From NCBI GenBank assembly GCA_949317995.1, contig OX439038.1, positions 34,432,613-34,496,612 on the forward strand: 64,000 bases of DNA, in the 5' to 3' direction. Of the stretch, positions 62,301 through 63,462 are shown piece by piece. Both the position numbers and the translations under genes were made by a program. The notes under the pieces are model-generated. The model searched no databases, was not told the DNA's origin, and was given only the letters and a program-made list of their open reading frames with translations. The stretch is from Acholoe squamosa. Lineage: Eukaryota; Annelida; Polychaeta; Phyllodocida; Polynoidae. Position 1 is the first letter of the stretch, and each line of letters opens with the position of its first letter.

Positions 62301-63323
62301 AATCTCCCGCGTATAAGGCGCACCTCGCATATAAGACTCACCTAGAGTTTTAGAATATGATCAAAAAAAATAAAAATTCATAACTTTTGTTCTACTGAAT
62401 GGATTTTGAAAATTTAAAAAGCTATGTGCATGTAAGGCATCCAGGAAGCTCCTTAATCCCACTATTTCATATTATGATTGAATGGGAGTTTTATATATCA
62501 AAAGAAAGGTCTTGGTGTCCCCCTTGCGGATCCAATAAGAACTAAAACCTCCCGTATAAGACGCGCCTTATACGCGAGAGATTACGGTAATCATATTAGG
62601 CCAAAAAAAAATAAAGGTGTGTTTCCAGTAACATGGCCTGAAAAGGGAGAGTCTGTAGGTTGGATTATTTTTTTTTACATTTATATAGGAAATGTGAGGG
62701 CACATATCAAAGGATCTATCAAATCCTTTGATTTCTTTGTAAAACAATGATGGGAAAGTGACAACTGTGAGAGAAGGGAAGAACACAAAAGGGGTACAGG
62801 AAATGGTGAAAAAAATGTAATGAAAAATTTCTCTAAAATCTGAAAAAATGAGACAAAATTCTCCAAAATCCCCCCAAAAAGTTTTTTTTTGCCCTGTTTT
62901 GCTAGGGTCGGTCGGGCAACTGGAAACAAACCTTTTTTCTTTCTTTATTTAGCCTTACCAAAGATTATCTAGAATTAATAATGCGCCTTCTATGATGGGC
63001 TGAGTTAAGGGTGCCTTACATGCAGGGTACTATGGCAGGGCCCCATTTCTATCGTGCTATGTCTTTGTCAGAGCTATACAGCATTCACACCACGGTCAGT
63101 TACCTGGAATCACTATCCACCCATATCCAGGTTTCTGGGAATGTCTGCCTTATCTGTGGTGTAGGTTGGTTTCTGGAACCAGGGGCGGAGTTTTCACTAG
63201 CCCTGCCTTGGTAATAGGCAATGGTAGTTGTAGCAGGACGTGCTGTGTTCGTCATGGCTATGGTGGGTGCTACGGTGGTGGTCCTAGTGACCCATGGTGG
63301 CTTGGTACCACCCAGACGACCCA
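8513..63323 (-). CDS. CD109: CD109-like GPI-anchored thioester protein (TEP) with an alternative bait-exon array; 5' part outside window
   Basis: Alpha-2-macroglobulin-superfamily protein: a protease-trapping or opsonin-like surface protein in which bait cleavage exposes a thioester that bonds to nearby targets (family knowledge). Exons on the - strand give, in order, bait plus FPETWIW, the segment [15 protein letters not shown], an MG domain ([20 protein letters not shown]), a CUB start, the thioester domain with PYGCGEQNM, the helical remainder, the CUB end, a receptor-binding domain and a Cys-rich tail. All junction phases agree. The N-terminal MG domains are beyond 64 kb. The bait exon exists in at least 13 versions, one thioester-domain exon in two, and the C-terminus in two. 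Chosen as CD109-like over secreted A2M because of the hydrophobic GPI-signal-like ends; a mollusc-specific TEP is equally apt. Confidence 0.88.
9054..9580. mobile_element. Nested TA-flanked inverted-repeat elements (CCGTAATCTC family)
   Basis: Outer ends TACCGTAATCTCTCGCG (9054) and GAGAGATTACGGTA (to 9579); an inner pair runs from 9198 to 9489. Internal GCGTCTTATACGCG-type repeats occur in both orientations. Other family members are at 13.0, 26.8, 36.4, 55.6, 56.3, 59.7 and 62.1 kb. Confidence 0.8.
9600..13030. other. Long intron or intergenic DNA without recognised gene
   Basis: If the 8.6-kb last exon is used, this is the TEP's last intron. It holds degenerate members of the GCGTCTTATAC family near 9980-10190, C runs near 11047, and the (AT)n at 11291. 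I see no supported exon. Confidence 0.5.
11291..11374. repeat. (AT)n microsatellite, about 84 bp
   Basis: Pure AT dinucleotides, preceded by a CA/CCCACA-rich stretch. Confidence 0.97.
13033..13288. mobile_element. TA-flanked inverted-repeat element (CCGTAA family)
   Basis: TACCGTAAACTCCCGCG at the left end and GCGGGAGATTACGGTA at the right; the interior has ATGCTGGGG and ATTTTACTATAGAAATGTAC shared with the copies at 9.05, 55.6 and 62.1 kb. Confidence 0.82.
13503..13690. repeat. Small inverted-repeat element (CAGGGGTAGACACTAAC ends)
   Basis: Starts CAGGGGTAGACACTAAC and ends GTTAGCGTCTACCCCTG, with GGCCAATGGCC-like sequence inside. Two larger relatives lie at 27970 and 29951. The ends look hAT-like, but a clear 8-bp target duplication is not visible. 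Confidence 0.65.
13690..14322. other. Non-coding stretch with degenerate inverted-repeat element
   Basis: Contains CCTCGTATATATAAGGCGCACC-type ends near 13725 and 13850, a diverged relative of the CCGTAATCTC family. No polyadenylation signal for the 14.3-kb tail is obvious close to the stop. Confidence 0.4.
14323..14495 (-). CDS. TEP C-terminal exon with Cys-rich tail; internal donor gives two ends
   Basis: Acceptor CCCCTTACAG|A, phase 1. Encodes [18 protein letters not shown] and then [10 protein letters not shown], typical of the CD109/TEP C-terminus. Unspliced, it runs on through [12 protein letters not shown] to a hydrophobic end ([17 protein letters not shown]) and TAA at 14323-14325. 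A strong donor CAAG|GTGAGA at 14412 (phase 1) would instead join the 8.6-kb exon. Both ends look like GPI signals, so alternative anchors are likely. Confidence 0.82.
15074..15567. repeat. 495-bp palindrome (foldback) in the intron before the TEP C-terminal exon
   Basis: The left arm from CTTAAAGGTCACCATGC is matched inversely by GCATGGTGACCTTTTTAAG at the right end; arms of about 220 bp are highly similar throughout. An inner perfect palindrome (CTGATAAGGGTACTGATGAC and its complement) sits near 15319-15350, offset by a 20-nt one-sided insertion. Confidence 0.88.
15678..15940 (-). CDS. TEP exon, receptor-binding domain
   Basis: Acceptor AACATCCAG|A, donor ACCAG|GTACGT, phase 2 to 1. Encodes [20 protein letters not shown], then [18 protein letters not shown] and [11 protein letters not shown], the conserved pattern of the A2M receptor-binding domain. 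Confidence 0.92.
16003..16517. mobile_element. Inverted-repeat element (GGTTTGTTTCCAGTTAC family), copy 1
   Basis: Left end GGTTTGTTTCCAGTTAC next to CCGACCGACCCT; right end CTACCGACCCTTG and GTAACTGAAAACACACC. Intronic, non-coding. Relatives at 61.34 and 62.61 kb. Confidence 0.65.
16518..17282. other. TEP intron, nothing recognised
   Basis: Plain intron sequence with a G run near 17196. No exon or repeat end that I can support. Confidence 0.5.
17283..17392 (-). CDS. TEP exon, CUB end / start of receptor-binding domain
   Basis: Acceptor GTTCAG|G and donor CTCCAA|GTAAGT, phase 0 to 2. Encodes [18 protein letters not shown] and [16 protein letters not shown] is a family motif; the acidic DDDD stretch is an insertion-like loop. 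Confidence 0.9.
17616..17678 (-). CDS. TEP exon, CUB domain (63 nt)
   Basis: Acceptor GCTTACAG|C and donor TTCAG|GTAGGG, phase 0 to 0. Encodes [20 protein letters not shown] plus Q, the segment before the conserved VQ.QYN. Confidence 0.88.
17886..18065 (-). CDS. TEP exon, end of thioester domain / CUB
   Basis: Acceptor TTATAG|G and donor TTGAG|GTACGC, phase 0 to 0, 60 residues ([20 protein letters not shown]...). DT..ALQALSE follows STQ in the A2M superfamily and ends the alpha-alpha toroid. Confidence 0.92.
18066..18945. other. TEP intron, nothing recognised
   Basis: About 880 bp of intron with no repeat ends or alternative exon that I could find. Confidence 0.5.
18946..19160 (-). CDS. TEP exon, thioester domain
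   Basis: Acceptor TTTTACAG|A and donor CGCAG|GTAAGT, phase 1 to 0. Encodes [24 protein letters not shown] and [16 protein letters not shown]; the last is the conserved family WL..Q....GG..STQ. Confidence 0.93.
19161..20549. other. TEP intron with C-rich runs
   Basis: C homopolymers near 19330 and 19353; otherwise no recognised feature. No extra thioester-domain exon found on the - strand. Confidence 0.5.
20550..20727 (-). CDS. TEP exon, thioester domain
   Basis: Acceptor TTTTAAAG|G and donor CAGAAG|GTAAGT, phase 0 to 1. Encodes [35 protein letters not shown] and a helix to KMKAE. Y..AI..YAL is a family signature. Confidence 0.92.
21357..21431 (-). CDS. TEP exon, thioester domain (75 nt)
   Basis: Acceptor TTTCAG|G and donor TCTTG|GTAAGT, phase 0 to 0. 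Encodes [20 protein letters not shown] and NEDVL. Its GG follows the catalytic His/Asn position carried by the preceding alternative exon. Confidence 0.93.
21432..23445. other. TEP intron downstream of the alternative thioester exons
   Basis: Two kilobases were read for a third version of the WL.AFV exon and none was found. Contains a short (TA)n near 22600. Confidence 0.5.
23446..23599 (-). CDS. TEP thioester-domain alternative exon, His version
   Basis: Acceptor AACTGTAG|G, donor CATG|GTAACT, 154 nt, phase 2 to 0. Encodes [19 protein letters not shown], a helix, then [13 protein letters not shown]. Joined to the next exon (GGSAS) it gives VIH.E..GG, the position of the catalytic His in C3 and C4B, which speeds transfer of the thioester to hydroxyls (family knowledge). 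Same phases as the exon at 23664-23823 and clearly its paralogue; including both would shift the frame. Confidence 0.9.
23664..23823 (-). CDS. TEP thioester-domain alternative exon, Asn version
   Basis: Acceptor TCTTTCAG|G, donor TTAAG|GTAAGT, 160 nt, phase 2 to 0. Encodes [20 protein letters not shown], a helix, then [13 protein letters not shown]. The catalytic position holds Asn (VFN....GG), as in human A2M, rather than His. Paralogue of the exon at 23446-23599, two residues longer. Mutually exclusive use is inferred from phase. Confidence 0.9.
24174..24255 (-). CDS. TEP exon, thioester domain
   Basis: Acceptor TGTAACAG|G and donor ACATG|GTGAGC, phase 1 to 2. Encodes [20 protein letters not shown] and RDNSGST. 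GYQ.EL.Y...DGSFSAFG is a strong family signature. Confidence 0.94.
24717..24893 (-). CDS. TEP exon with the thioester motif
   Basis: Acceptor CTGACAG|G and donor TCAG|GTCGGT, phase 1 to 1. Encodes [20 protein letters not shown] and [29 protein letters not shown] carries the Cys and Gln of the internal thioester, intact. The exon appears constitutive. Confidence 0.97.
25052..25202 (-). CDS. TEP exon, CUB start
   Basis: Acceptor TCCTGTAG|C and donor CTATTG|GTGAGT, phase 0 to 1. Encodes [20 protein letters not shown], then [18 protein letters not shown] and IKVTAIG. EG...E is followed by the lead-in to the thioester domain; NSTS is a possible N-glycosylation site. Confidence 0.9.
25667..25795 (-). 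CDS. TEP exon, MG domain
   Basis: Acceptor GTTTTAG|G and donor TTGAG|GTGAGT, phase 0 to 0, 43 residues ([20 protein letters not shown] ... [11 protein letters not shown]). Matches the I.P...G...I.V.A.S..A.D.....L.V.. pattern of the family. Confidence 0.9.
26335..26439 (-). CDS. TEP exon, MG domain
   Basis: Acceptor TAACTCAG|G and donor GACG|GTAAGC, phase 0 to 0, 35 residues starting [11 protein letters not shown] and ending FVRKLT. Confidence 0.88.
26847..27136. mobile_element. TA-flanked inverted-repeat element (CCGTAATCTC family)
   Basis: Ends TACCGTAATCTCCCGTG and GCGGGAGATCACGGTA. The interior shares AAGGGGGACACCAAGACCTT and TTTGAATTTTGA blocks with the 9.2, 36.4 and 62.3-kb copies. Ends only 23 bp from the exon at 27160-27273. 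Confidence 0.82.
27160..27273 (-). CDS. TEP exon, MG domain
   Basis: Acceptor GATTGTAG|C and donor AAGAA|GTGAGT, phase 0 to 0. Encodes [20 protein letters not shown] and [21 protein letters not shown]....PYS...GE.F.L...VFNY is diagnostic. Confidence 0.94.
27524..27641 (-). CDS. TEP common exon downstream of the bait array
   Basis: Acceptor TCCTTACAG|C and donor GCAAAG|GTAAGT, phase 2 to 0. Encodes [18 protein letters not shown] and [24 protein letters not shown] follows FPETWIW by about 20 residues in the family, so this is the exon every bait cassette must join. Cassettes ending ...GG or ...AG supply two bases that make Gly or Ser with its first C. Confidence 0.94.
27970..28331. repeat. CAGGGGTAGACACTAAC element, copy 2
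   Basis: Starts CAGGGGTAGACACTAACG and ends GGTTAATGTCTATCCCTG, about 360 bp; nearly identical to 29951-30310. A possible 5-bp duplication CTGTA flanks it. Confidence 0.75.
28332..29950. other. TEP intron, nothing recognised
   Basis: Part of the 9-kb intron between the bait array and the common exon. No bait-like PETWIW remnant seen. Confidence 0.5.
29951..30310. repeat. CAGGGGTAGACACTAAC element, copy 3
   Basis: Near-identical to the 27970-28331 copy with the same CTAACGCTGG and GGGCCCACACATATAG blocks; ends GTTAATGTCTACCCCTG. Confidence 0.75.
30886..31072 (+). repeat. DIRS element A1 repeat
   Basis: Begins TGTTATGATTATCTCGGTAC and ends TTTGGTTGGTGCCCAATTTT. Matches 35646-35842 with a short internal insertion in the latter. 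Confidence 0.85.
31096..31981 (+). pseudogene. DIRS gag-like ORF with zinc knuckle
   Basis: ATG then an early TAG three codons on, followed by an open frame with a Gln-rich N-part, acidic [14 protein letters not shown] and basic RRKKKKK, a conserved globular part ([10 protein letters not shown]), and [14 protein letters not shown], a C-X2-C-X4-H-X4-C zinc knuckle. A second TAA near 31880 separates the knuckle from the rest. Confidence 0.75.
32605..33790 (+). pseudogene. DIRS reverse transcriptase region, frameshifted
   Basis: An N-terminal spacer of Val/Cys/Asp-rich low-complexity sequence leads to [20 protein letters not shown], typical of DIRS-type RT. A frameshift near 33525 is followed by [13 protein letters not shown] and the polymerase box IDDLTFMG in other frames. 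Non-functional. Confidence 0.75.
33791..34690 (+). pseudogene. DIRS RNase H region
   Basis: Fragments: [21 protein letters not shown] (thumb/connection), [14 protein letters not shown] and [17 protein letters not shown] with [14 protein letters not shown], which fit an RNase H fold of DIRS pol. Several stops. Confidence 0.7.
34894..35531 (+). pseudogene. DIRS tyrosine recombinase, frameshifted
   Basis: [26 protein letters not shown] and then, after a frame change near 35330, [11 protein letters not shown] and [12 protein letters not shown]. These correspond to the R...H..R(R)G..Y pattern of DIRS recombinases; the frameshift breaks the catalytic domain. Confidence 0.78.
35574..35636 (+). repeat. 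DIRS element B1 repeat
   Basis: GTTAAGAGCGCCAATTGTG ... TTCCTTAGTTAAGT; matches B2 at 35874-35936. Confidence 0.8.
35646..35842 (+). repeat. DIRS element A2 repeat
   Basis: TGTTATAATTATCTTGGTAC ... TTTGGTTGGTGCCCAATTTT, the direct copy of A1. Confidence 0.85.
35874..35936 (+). repeat. DIRS element B2 repeat
   Basis: GTTAAGGGCGCCAATTGTG ... TTCCTTAGTTAAGT; last part of the B1-A2-B2 block and right end of the element. Confidence 0.8.
36402..36697. mobile_element. TA-flanked inverted-repeat element (CCGTAATCTC family)
   Basis: Left end TACCGAAATCTCCCGCG, right end GCGGGAGATTACAGTA. Lies 90 bp downstream (in transcription) of bait cassette B13. Confidence 0.8.
36786..36972 (-). CDS. Bait cassette B13 (intact; nearest the common exon)
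   Basis: Acceptor TTCTCTGTAG|TA, donor ATTAG|GTAACT, 187 nt (1 mod 3). Encodes [20 protein letters not shown], an acidic stretch with [16 protein letters not shown], then [16 protein letters not shown]. No Gly-X-Y repeat: an acidic, Val/Ala-rich bait. Confidence 0.88.
37209..37369. repeat. Diverged inverted-repeat element (ATACCTTGTGTATA ends)
   Basis: Ends TAATACCTTGTGTATATGG and CCTTATACACTAGGTATCACGG; a diverged relative of the CCGTAATCTC family between cassettes B12 and B13. Confidence 0.6.
37450..37651 (-). CDS. Bait cassette B12 (intact; Gly/Pro-rich)
   Basis: Acceptor ATCATGCAG|TG, donor CTGG|GTATTA, 202 nt (1 mod 3). Encodes [20 protein letters not shown], then [15 protein letters not shown], then [17 protein letters not shown]. 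Short collagen-like Pro-rich bait with basic residues. Confidence 0.88.
37727..38120. repeat. 48-bp tandem array, eight copies
   Basis: Unit around CAGGAGGTACAAGAGGAGCT and CTTCACAAAGAGTGGCACAC. The unit length is a multiple of 3, so both strands show long open frames that are only by-products. Located between cassettes B11 and B12. Confidence 0.93.
38584..38799 (-). pseudogene. Bait cassette B11, frameshifted
   Basis: Acceptor ACATTGTAG|GG and donor CTGG|GTACTC are intact, but its length is 216 nt (0 mod 3). A Gly-X-Y run ([14 protein letters not shown]) lies in one frame and PETWIW in another. Against B10, about 22 nt of the segment before PETWIW is missing. Using it would break the protein. 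Confidence 0.8.
39985..40085 (-). pseudogene. Relic of a bait cassette
   Basis: On the - strand the stretch near 39995-40015 (GCCTTGCCTGAGACCTGGAT) matches the end of intact cassettes (KAFPETW) and is followed by decayed sequence without a usable donor. Upstream Gly-X-Y-like codons are degraded. Confidence 0.5.
40678..41610. repeat. Minisatellite, about 47-50 bp unit, two blocks
   Basis: Unit contains TTTTACAGTGTAGGGAGG and GTGTAAGTTCAACACA. Blocks at about 40678-40985 and 41105-41610; a shared spacer (GCCCAAGGGCATCTCCAATA ... GACGCATAGGAACCAGCC) follows each block, showing block duplication. Confidence 0.92.
41611..42478. other. TEP intron, nothing recognised
   Basis: Includes the second copy of the minisatellite spacer up to about 41715; no exon relic that I can support. 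Confidence 0.45.
42479..42728 (-). CDS. Bait cassette B10 (intact; collagen-like)
   Basis: Acceptor GATTGTAG|GG, donor CTGG|GTACTC, 250 nt (1 mod 3). Encodes [13 protein letters not shown], six GPA triplets, more Gly-X-Y ([19 protein letters not shown]), then [17 protein letters not shown] and ADEIAG. About 16 Gly-X-Y triplets. Confidence 0.92.
42838..43024 (+). mobile_element. SINE-like element, copy 2
   Basis: Shares CTCCTCTTTCCTATCCCCT and ATGAATATGACCTTAGCTGT with copy 1 and ends in a short CACTCACTC. Confidence 0.65.
43025..43065 (-). pseudogene. Possible relic of a bait cassette end
   Basis: The - strand AAGGCTTTCCCCGATACATA with ACCTGGATC resembles the KAFPETWI end but with a stop. 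Short; could be chance. Confidence 0.3.
43066..44600. other. TEP intron between cassettes B9 and B10
   Basis: A G run at 43749; the stretch at 44300-44600 is similar to 45660-45900 and 38340-38520, marking the duplicated flank of the cassettes. No intact exon. Confidence 0.45.
44622..44871 (-). CDS. Bait cassette B9 (intact; collagen-like)
   Basis: Acceptor GATTAAAG|GG, donor CTGG|GTACTT, 250 nt (1 mod 3), same length as B10. Encodes [20 protein letters not shown], about 15 Gly-X-Y triplets ([19 protein letters not shown]...), then [17 protein letters not shown] and TDQLAG. The acceptor has few pyrimidines. Confidence 0.9.
44985..45040 (-). pseudogene. Relic of a bait cassette end
   Basis: The - strand AAGGTCTTGCCTGAGGCCTG corresponds to K.FPE.W; no donor and stop-rich. 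Confidence 0.4.
45962..46142 (-). pseudogene. Bait cassette B8 with in-frame stop
   Basis: Acceptor GCTATAG|CA and donor CTGG|GTACTT, 181 nt. The frame reads APGPIG then TAA, then [37 protein letters not shown] and ADEIAG. The stop lies six codons in; the rest is well kept, so loss is recent. Confidence 0.78.
46680..47538 (-). pseudogene. Bait cassette B7, broken by insertions and frameshift (collagen-like)
   Basis: Acceptor TATTCTAG|GA and donor CGAG|GTACTT with 859 nt between. Long Gly-X-Y runs ([35 protein letters not shown]) are interrupted by non-collagen segments near 47390-47490 and 47200-47330, and by the 30-bp tandem array at 46797-46976. The final [12 protein letters not shown] is out of frame with the collagen part. 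Some internal piece could still be spliced, but no intact path is evident. Confidence 0.65.
46797..46976. repeat. About 30-bp tandem array inside cassette B7
   Basis: CTTAAAATCGACATGG-GACATGG repeated five or six times, interrupting the collagen-like frame, then a C run at 46979. Confidence 0.85.
47590..48860. other. TEP intron, nothing recognised
   Basis: A G run near 47591; plain sequence otherwise. Confidence 0.45.
48861..49215 (-). repeat. 45-bp tandem repeat of the cassette 3' end, eight units
   Basis: Each unit repeats the end of the bait exon plus its donor. The TGTAC part of the donor recurs at 48861, 48906, 48951, 48996, 49041, 49086, 49131 and 49176, exact 45-bp spacing. Confidence 0.95.
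48866..49430 (-). pseudogene. Bait cassette B6 with eight tandem 45-bp donor units, stops in frame
   Basis: Acceptor ACATTGTAG|GA. Encodes [20 protein letters not shown] and, after a TAA near 49335, [18 protein letters not shown] followed by TGA where Trp belongs. From 48861 to 49215 a 45-bp unit encoding [15 protein letters not shown] repeats; every unit carries the donor AGCTAG|GTACAG, at exact 45-bp steps. Total length to the last donor is 565 nt (1 mod 3). Two stops make it non-coding as read. Confidence 0.72.
50378..50612 (-). CDS. Bait cassette B5 (intact; polyproline)
   Basis: Acceptor AATTCTTAG|AC, donor CTGG|GTACTT, 235 nt (1 mod 3). Encodes [20 protein letters not shown], then [19 protein letters not shown], then [18 protein letters not shown] and MDELAG. 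Polyproline replaces the collagen-like part; aromatic and acidic residues lead. Confidence 0.92.
51144..51472. mobile_element. Inverted-repeat element (GGGAGTGGTCATTATTTATC ends)
   Basis: Terminal inverted repeats of about 40 bp: ATCTTAGGGAGTGGTCATTA on the left and TAATGACCACTCCCTTAGAT on the right. G-rich interior with a short repeated AAAAA...CCCCT motif. Non-coding. Confidence 0.85.
51963..52197 (-). CDS. Bait cassette B4 (intact; Ala/Val/Gln-rich)
   Basis: Acceptor ACTTGTAG|CC, donor CTGG|GTACTT, 235 nt as in B5. Encodes [20 protein letters not shown], then [20 protein letters not shown], then [18 protein letters not shown] and MDELSG. The shared LKP..EVRKAFP end but different bait core shows divergence between neighbours. 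Confidence 0.92.
52899..53127 (-). CDS. Bait cassette B3 (intact; acidic, no Gly-X-Y)
   Basis: Acceptor ATCTTTCAG|GC, donor CAGG|GTAATA, 229 nt (1 mod 3). Encodes [20 protein letters not shown], then [20 protein letters not shown], then [20 protein letters not shown] long acidic bait quite unlike the others. Confidence 0.9.
53128..53747. other. TEP intron, nothing recognised
   Basis: Two short repeats of GAGTGCATCATGCCA near 53506 and 53671; otherwise nothing supported. Confidence 0.4.
53748..54575. repeat. Direct repeat of about 180 bp, two copies
   Basis: 53748-53930 and 54391-54575 share AGGTGTCAGTAGTTTATACT through CAATCTGGGGTGTTTC with few differences. The 460 bp between them is unrelated. 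Confidence 0.85.
54590..54775. repeat. Partial CCGTAATCTC-family sequence joined to a satellite
   Basis: GCGTAGAAGACGC and GCGTATAAGACGC blocks without clear outer ends, running into the 86-bp satellite at 54790, the same arrangement as inside 59742-60452. Confidence 0.6.
54790..55168. repeat. 86-bp satellite array (GAGTTCAAGCTGTCATCGGC), locus 1
   Basis: About four units of GCTATATGAGTTCAAGCTGT - CATCGGCACACGGTCGGCGT - C(A)AACCCGCCGAGC - ACAGCGACCGG. A second array of the same unit is at 59932-60315. Confidence 0.9.
55169..56125. repeat. About 42-bp AT-rich tandem array, interrupted by a MITE
   Basis: Unit CTGACAAATAGTGAGTAATT and ACTGACATATATTGACTAAT, diverged, over 20 copies; split by the inverted-repeat element at 55572-55808. 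Confidence 0.9.
55572..55808. mobile_element. TA-flanked inverted-repeat element (CCGTAA family) inside the satellite
   Basis: TACTGTAAACTCCCGCG to GTGGGAGATTACGGTA; the interior matches the 13.03-kb copy closely. The satellite continues on both sides. Confidence 0.85.
56308..56423. mobile_element. Truncated CCGTAATCTC-family element
   Basis: The right end GCGGGAGATTACGGTA is intact; the left end lacks the CCGTAATCTC part. The same truncated form (GAGATATTAGAAAAACCCGC) recurs at about 60326. Confidence 0.7.
56424..56466. repeat. (ATAC)n microsatellite
   Basis: About ten ATAC units directly after the truncated element's end. Confidence 0.95.
56467..57019. other. TEP intron, nothing recognised
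   Basis: A small hairpin of GTATTACACAG / CTGTGTAATAC near 56529-56575; no exon. Confidence 0.4.
57020..57197 (-). pseudogene. Bait cassette B2 with two in-frame stops
   Basis: Acceptor TACCCCAG|TT and donor CAGG|GTATGA, 178 nt (1 mod 3). Frame: [53 protein letters not shown] in place of the Trp codon, then IWMETDSG. Splice sites are kept, but the exon would truncate the protein. Confidence 0.78.
57231..57375 (-). repeat. tRNA-like inverted end, left
   Basis: On the - strand 57253-57324 folds like a tRNA with A box TAGCTCAGGGTTAGAGC and B box GGTTCGAGTCC. It is embedded in about 140 bp that is the inverted copy of 60560-60700. Confidence 0.75.
57347..57632. repeat. LTR-like direct repeat, left copy (empty site)
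   Basis: From CCAACTACACCTGGATCGGT to ACCGGATTGGTC. The same sequence stands at 59549-59743 plus 60451-60530. Contains the uninterrupted CCAGTTACCTGG where the right copy has a MITE. Flanks the gypsy pol fragment as an LTR would. Confidence 0.7.
57791..58495 (-). pseudogene. Gypsy RT open segment
   Basis: 234 codons open with the RT fingers/palm motifs listed for the whole fragment; ends at TAG just before YLDD. The upstream part has an acidic linker ([20 protein letters not shown]). Confidence 0.85.
58953..59115 (-). mobile_element. SINE-like element, copy 3, inserted in gypsy protease
   Basis: (GTGA)n, then AACGCCATTTAGACAGCTAA and GGTCATATTCATGG, the complement of the copy 1 tail, extending to AGAGGAGAAATAGACCC. 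It splits the protease between [10 protein letters not shown] and the ILGLDF half. Confidence 0.8.
59742..60452. mobile_element. CCGTAATCTC-family element carrying a satellite array, with an empty site in the paralogue
   Basis: TACCGTAATCTCCCGCGTAG to CGCGGGAGATTACGGTA. The host sequence CCAGTTA / CCTGG is continuous in the paralogous repeat at about 57537-57547, proving precise insertion with a TA duplication. The middle (59932-60315) is the 86-bp satellite. Confidence 0.92.
59932..60315. repeat. 86-bp satellite array, locus 2
   Basis: Four to five units of the GAGTTCAAGCTGTCATCGGC repeat, inside the element at 59742-60452. Confidence 0.9.
60560..60700 (+). repeat. tRNA-like inverted end, right
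   Basis: 60596-60667 folds as a cloverleaf: acceptor GGGGAAG with CTTTCTCC-type pairing, A box TAGCTCAGGGGTAGAGC, loop TTCGAAG (apparent CGA anticodon, Ser), B box GGTTCGAGTCC. Inverse copy of 57231-57375, including GGTAGAGAATGTCAGGCC before it and TTTTCCGCTGACCACTAC after it. Confidence 0.75.
60701..61340. other. TEP intron, nothing recognised
   Basis: A and T runs; no coding or repeat end supported. Confidence 0.4.
61341..61610. mobile_element. Inverted-repeat element (GTTTCCAG family), diverged copy
   Basis: GTTATTTGTTTCAGGTGACA at the left, GGTTACCTGAAACAATTTAC at the right; TAGGTAGG near the right end recalls the GGGTCGGTCGGG of its relatives. Confidence 0.55.
62060..62296. mobile_element. 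CCGTAATCTC-family element, first of a tandem pair
   Basis: TACCGTAATCTCCCGCG to GCGGGAGTTTACGGTA; interior in reverse orientation relative to the 13.03 and 55.57-kb copies. Confidence 0.85.
62295..62590. mobile_element. CCGTAATCTC-family element, second of a tandem pair
   Basis: Begins on the same TA that ends the first; ends GCGAGAGATTACGGTA. The interior matches the 26.8 and 36.4-kb subtype. Confidence 0.85.
62612..62933. mobile_element. Inverted-repeat element (GTTTCCAG family), copy 2
   Basis: AAAGGTGTGTTTCCAGTAAC at the left; GGGTCGGTCGGGCAACTGG and AAACAAACC at the right. Same family as 16003-16517. Confidence 0.7.
63104..63323 (-). CDS. Bait cassette B1 (intact; Thr-rich, most 5' seen)
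   Basis: Acceptor GTTGAACAG|TG, donor TCCAG|GTAACT, 220 nt (1 mod 3). Encodes [20 protein letters not shown], then [20 protein letters not shown], then [16 protein letters not shown]. Thr/Ala-rich, possibly O-glycosylated. More cassettes may lie to the right of the window. Confidence 0.9.
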
Positions 63324-63349
63324 CTGTTCAACAGTAATAGTTAGAGAAT

Positions 63350-63462
63350 AGACAACGACTTTCTTCACATGGAGACTGTCTGTTGCTCTATAATGCACGA
63401 ATGCATCTGAGTGCATTATAGACAACAGACAGTCAAGATGTGAAGAAGGAGTTGTTTATTGT
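63350..63462. repeat. About 110-bp imperfect palindrome
   Basis: GACTTTCTTCACAT-GGAGACTGTCTGTTG and its inverse CAACAGACAGTC...ATGTGAAGAAGGAG, centre TGCATTATAG / CTATAATGCA. Lies just upstream (in transcription) of cassette B1's acceptor. Confidence 0.8.
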
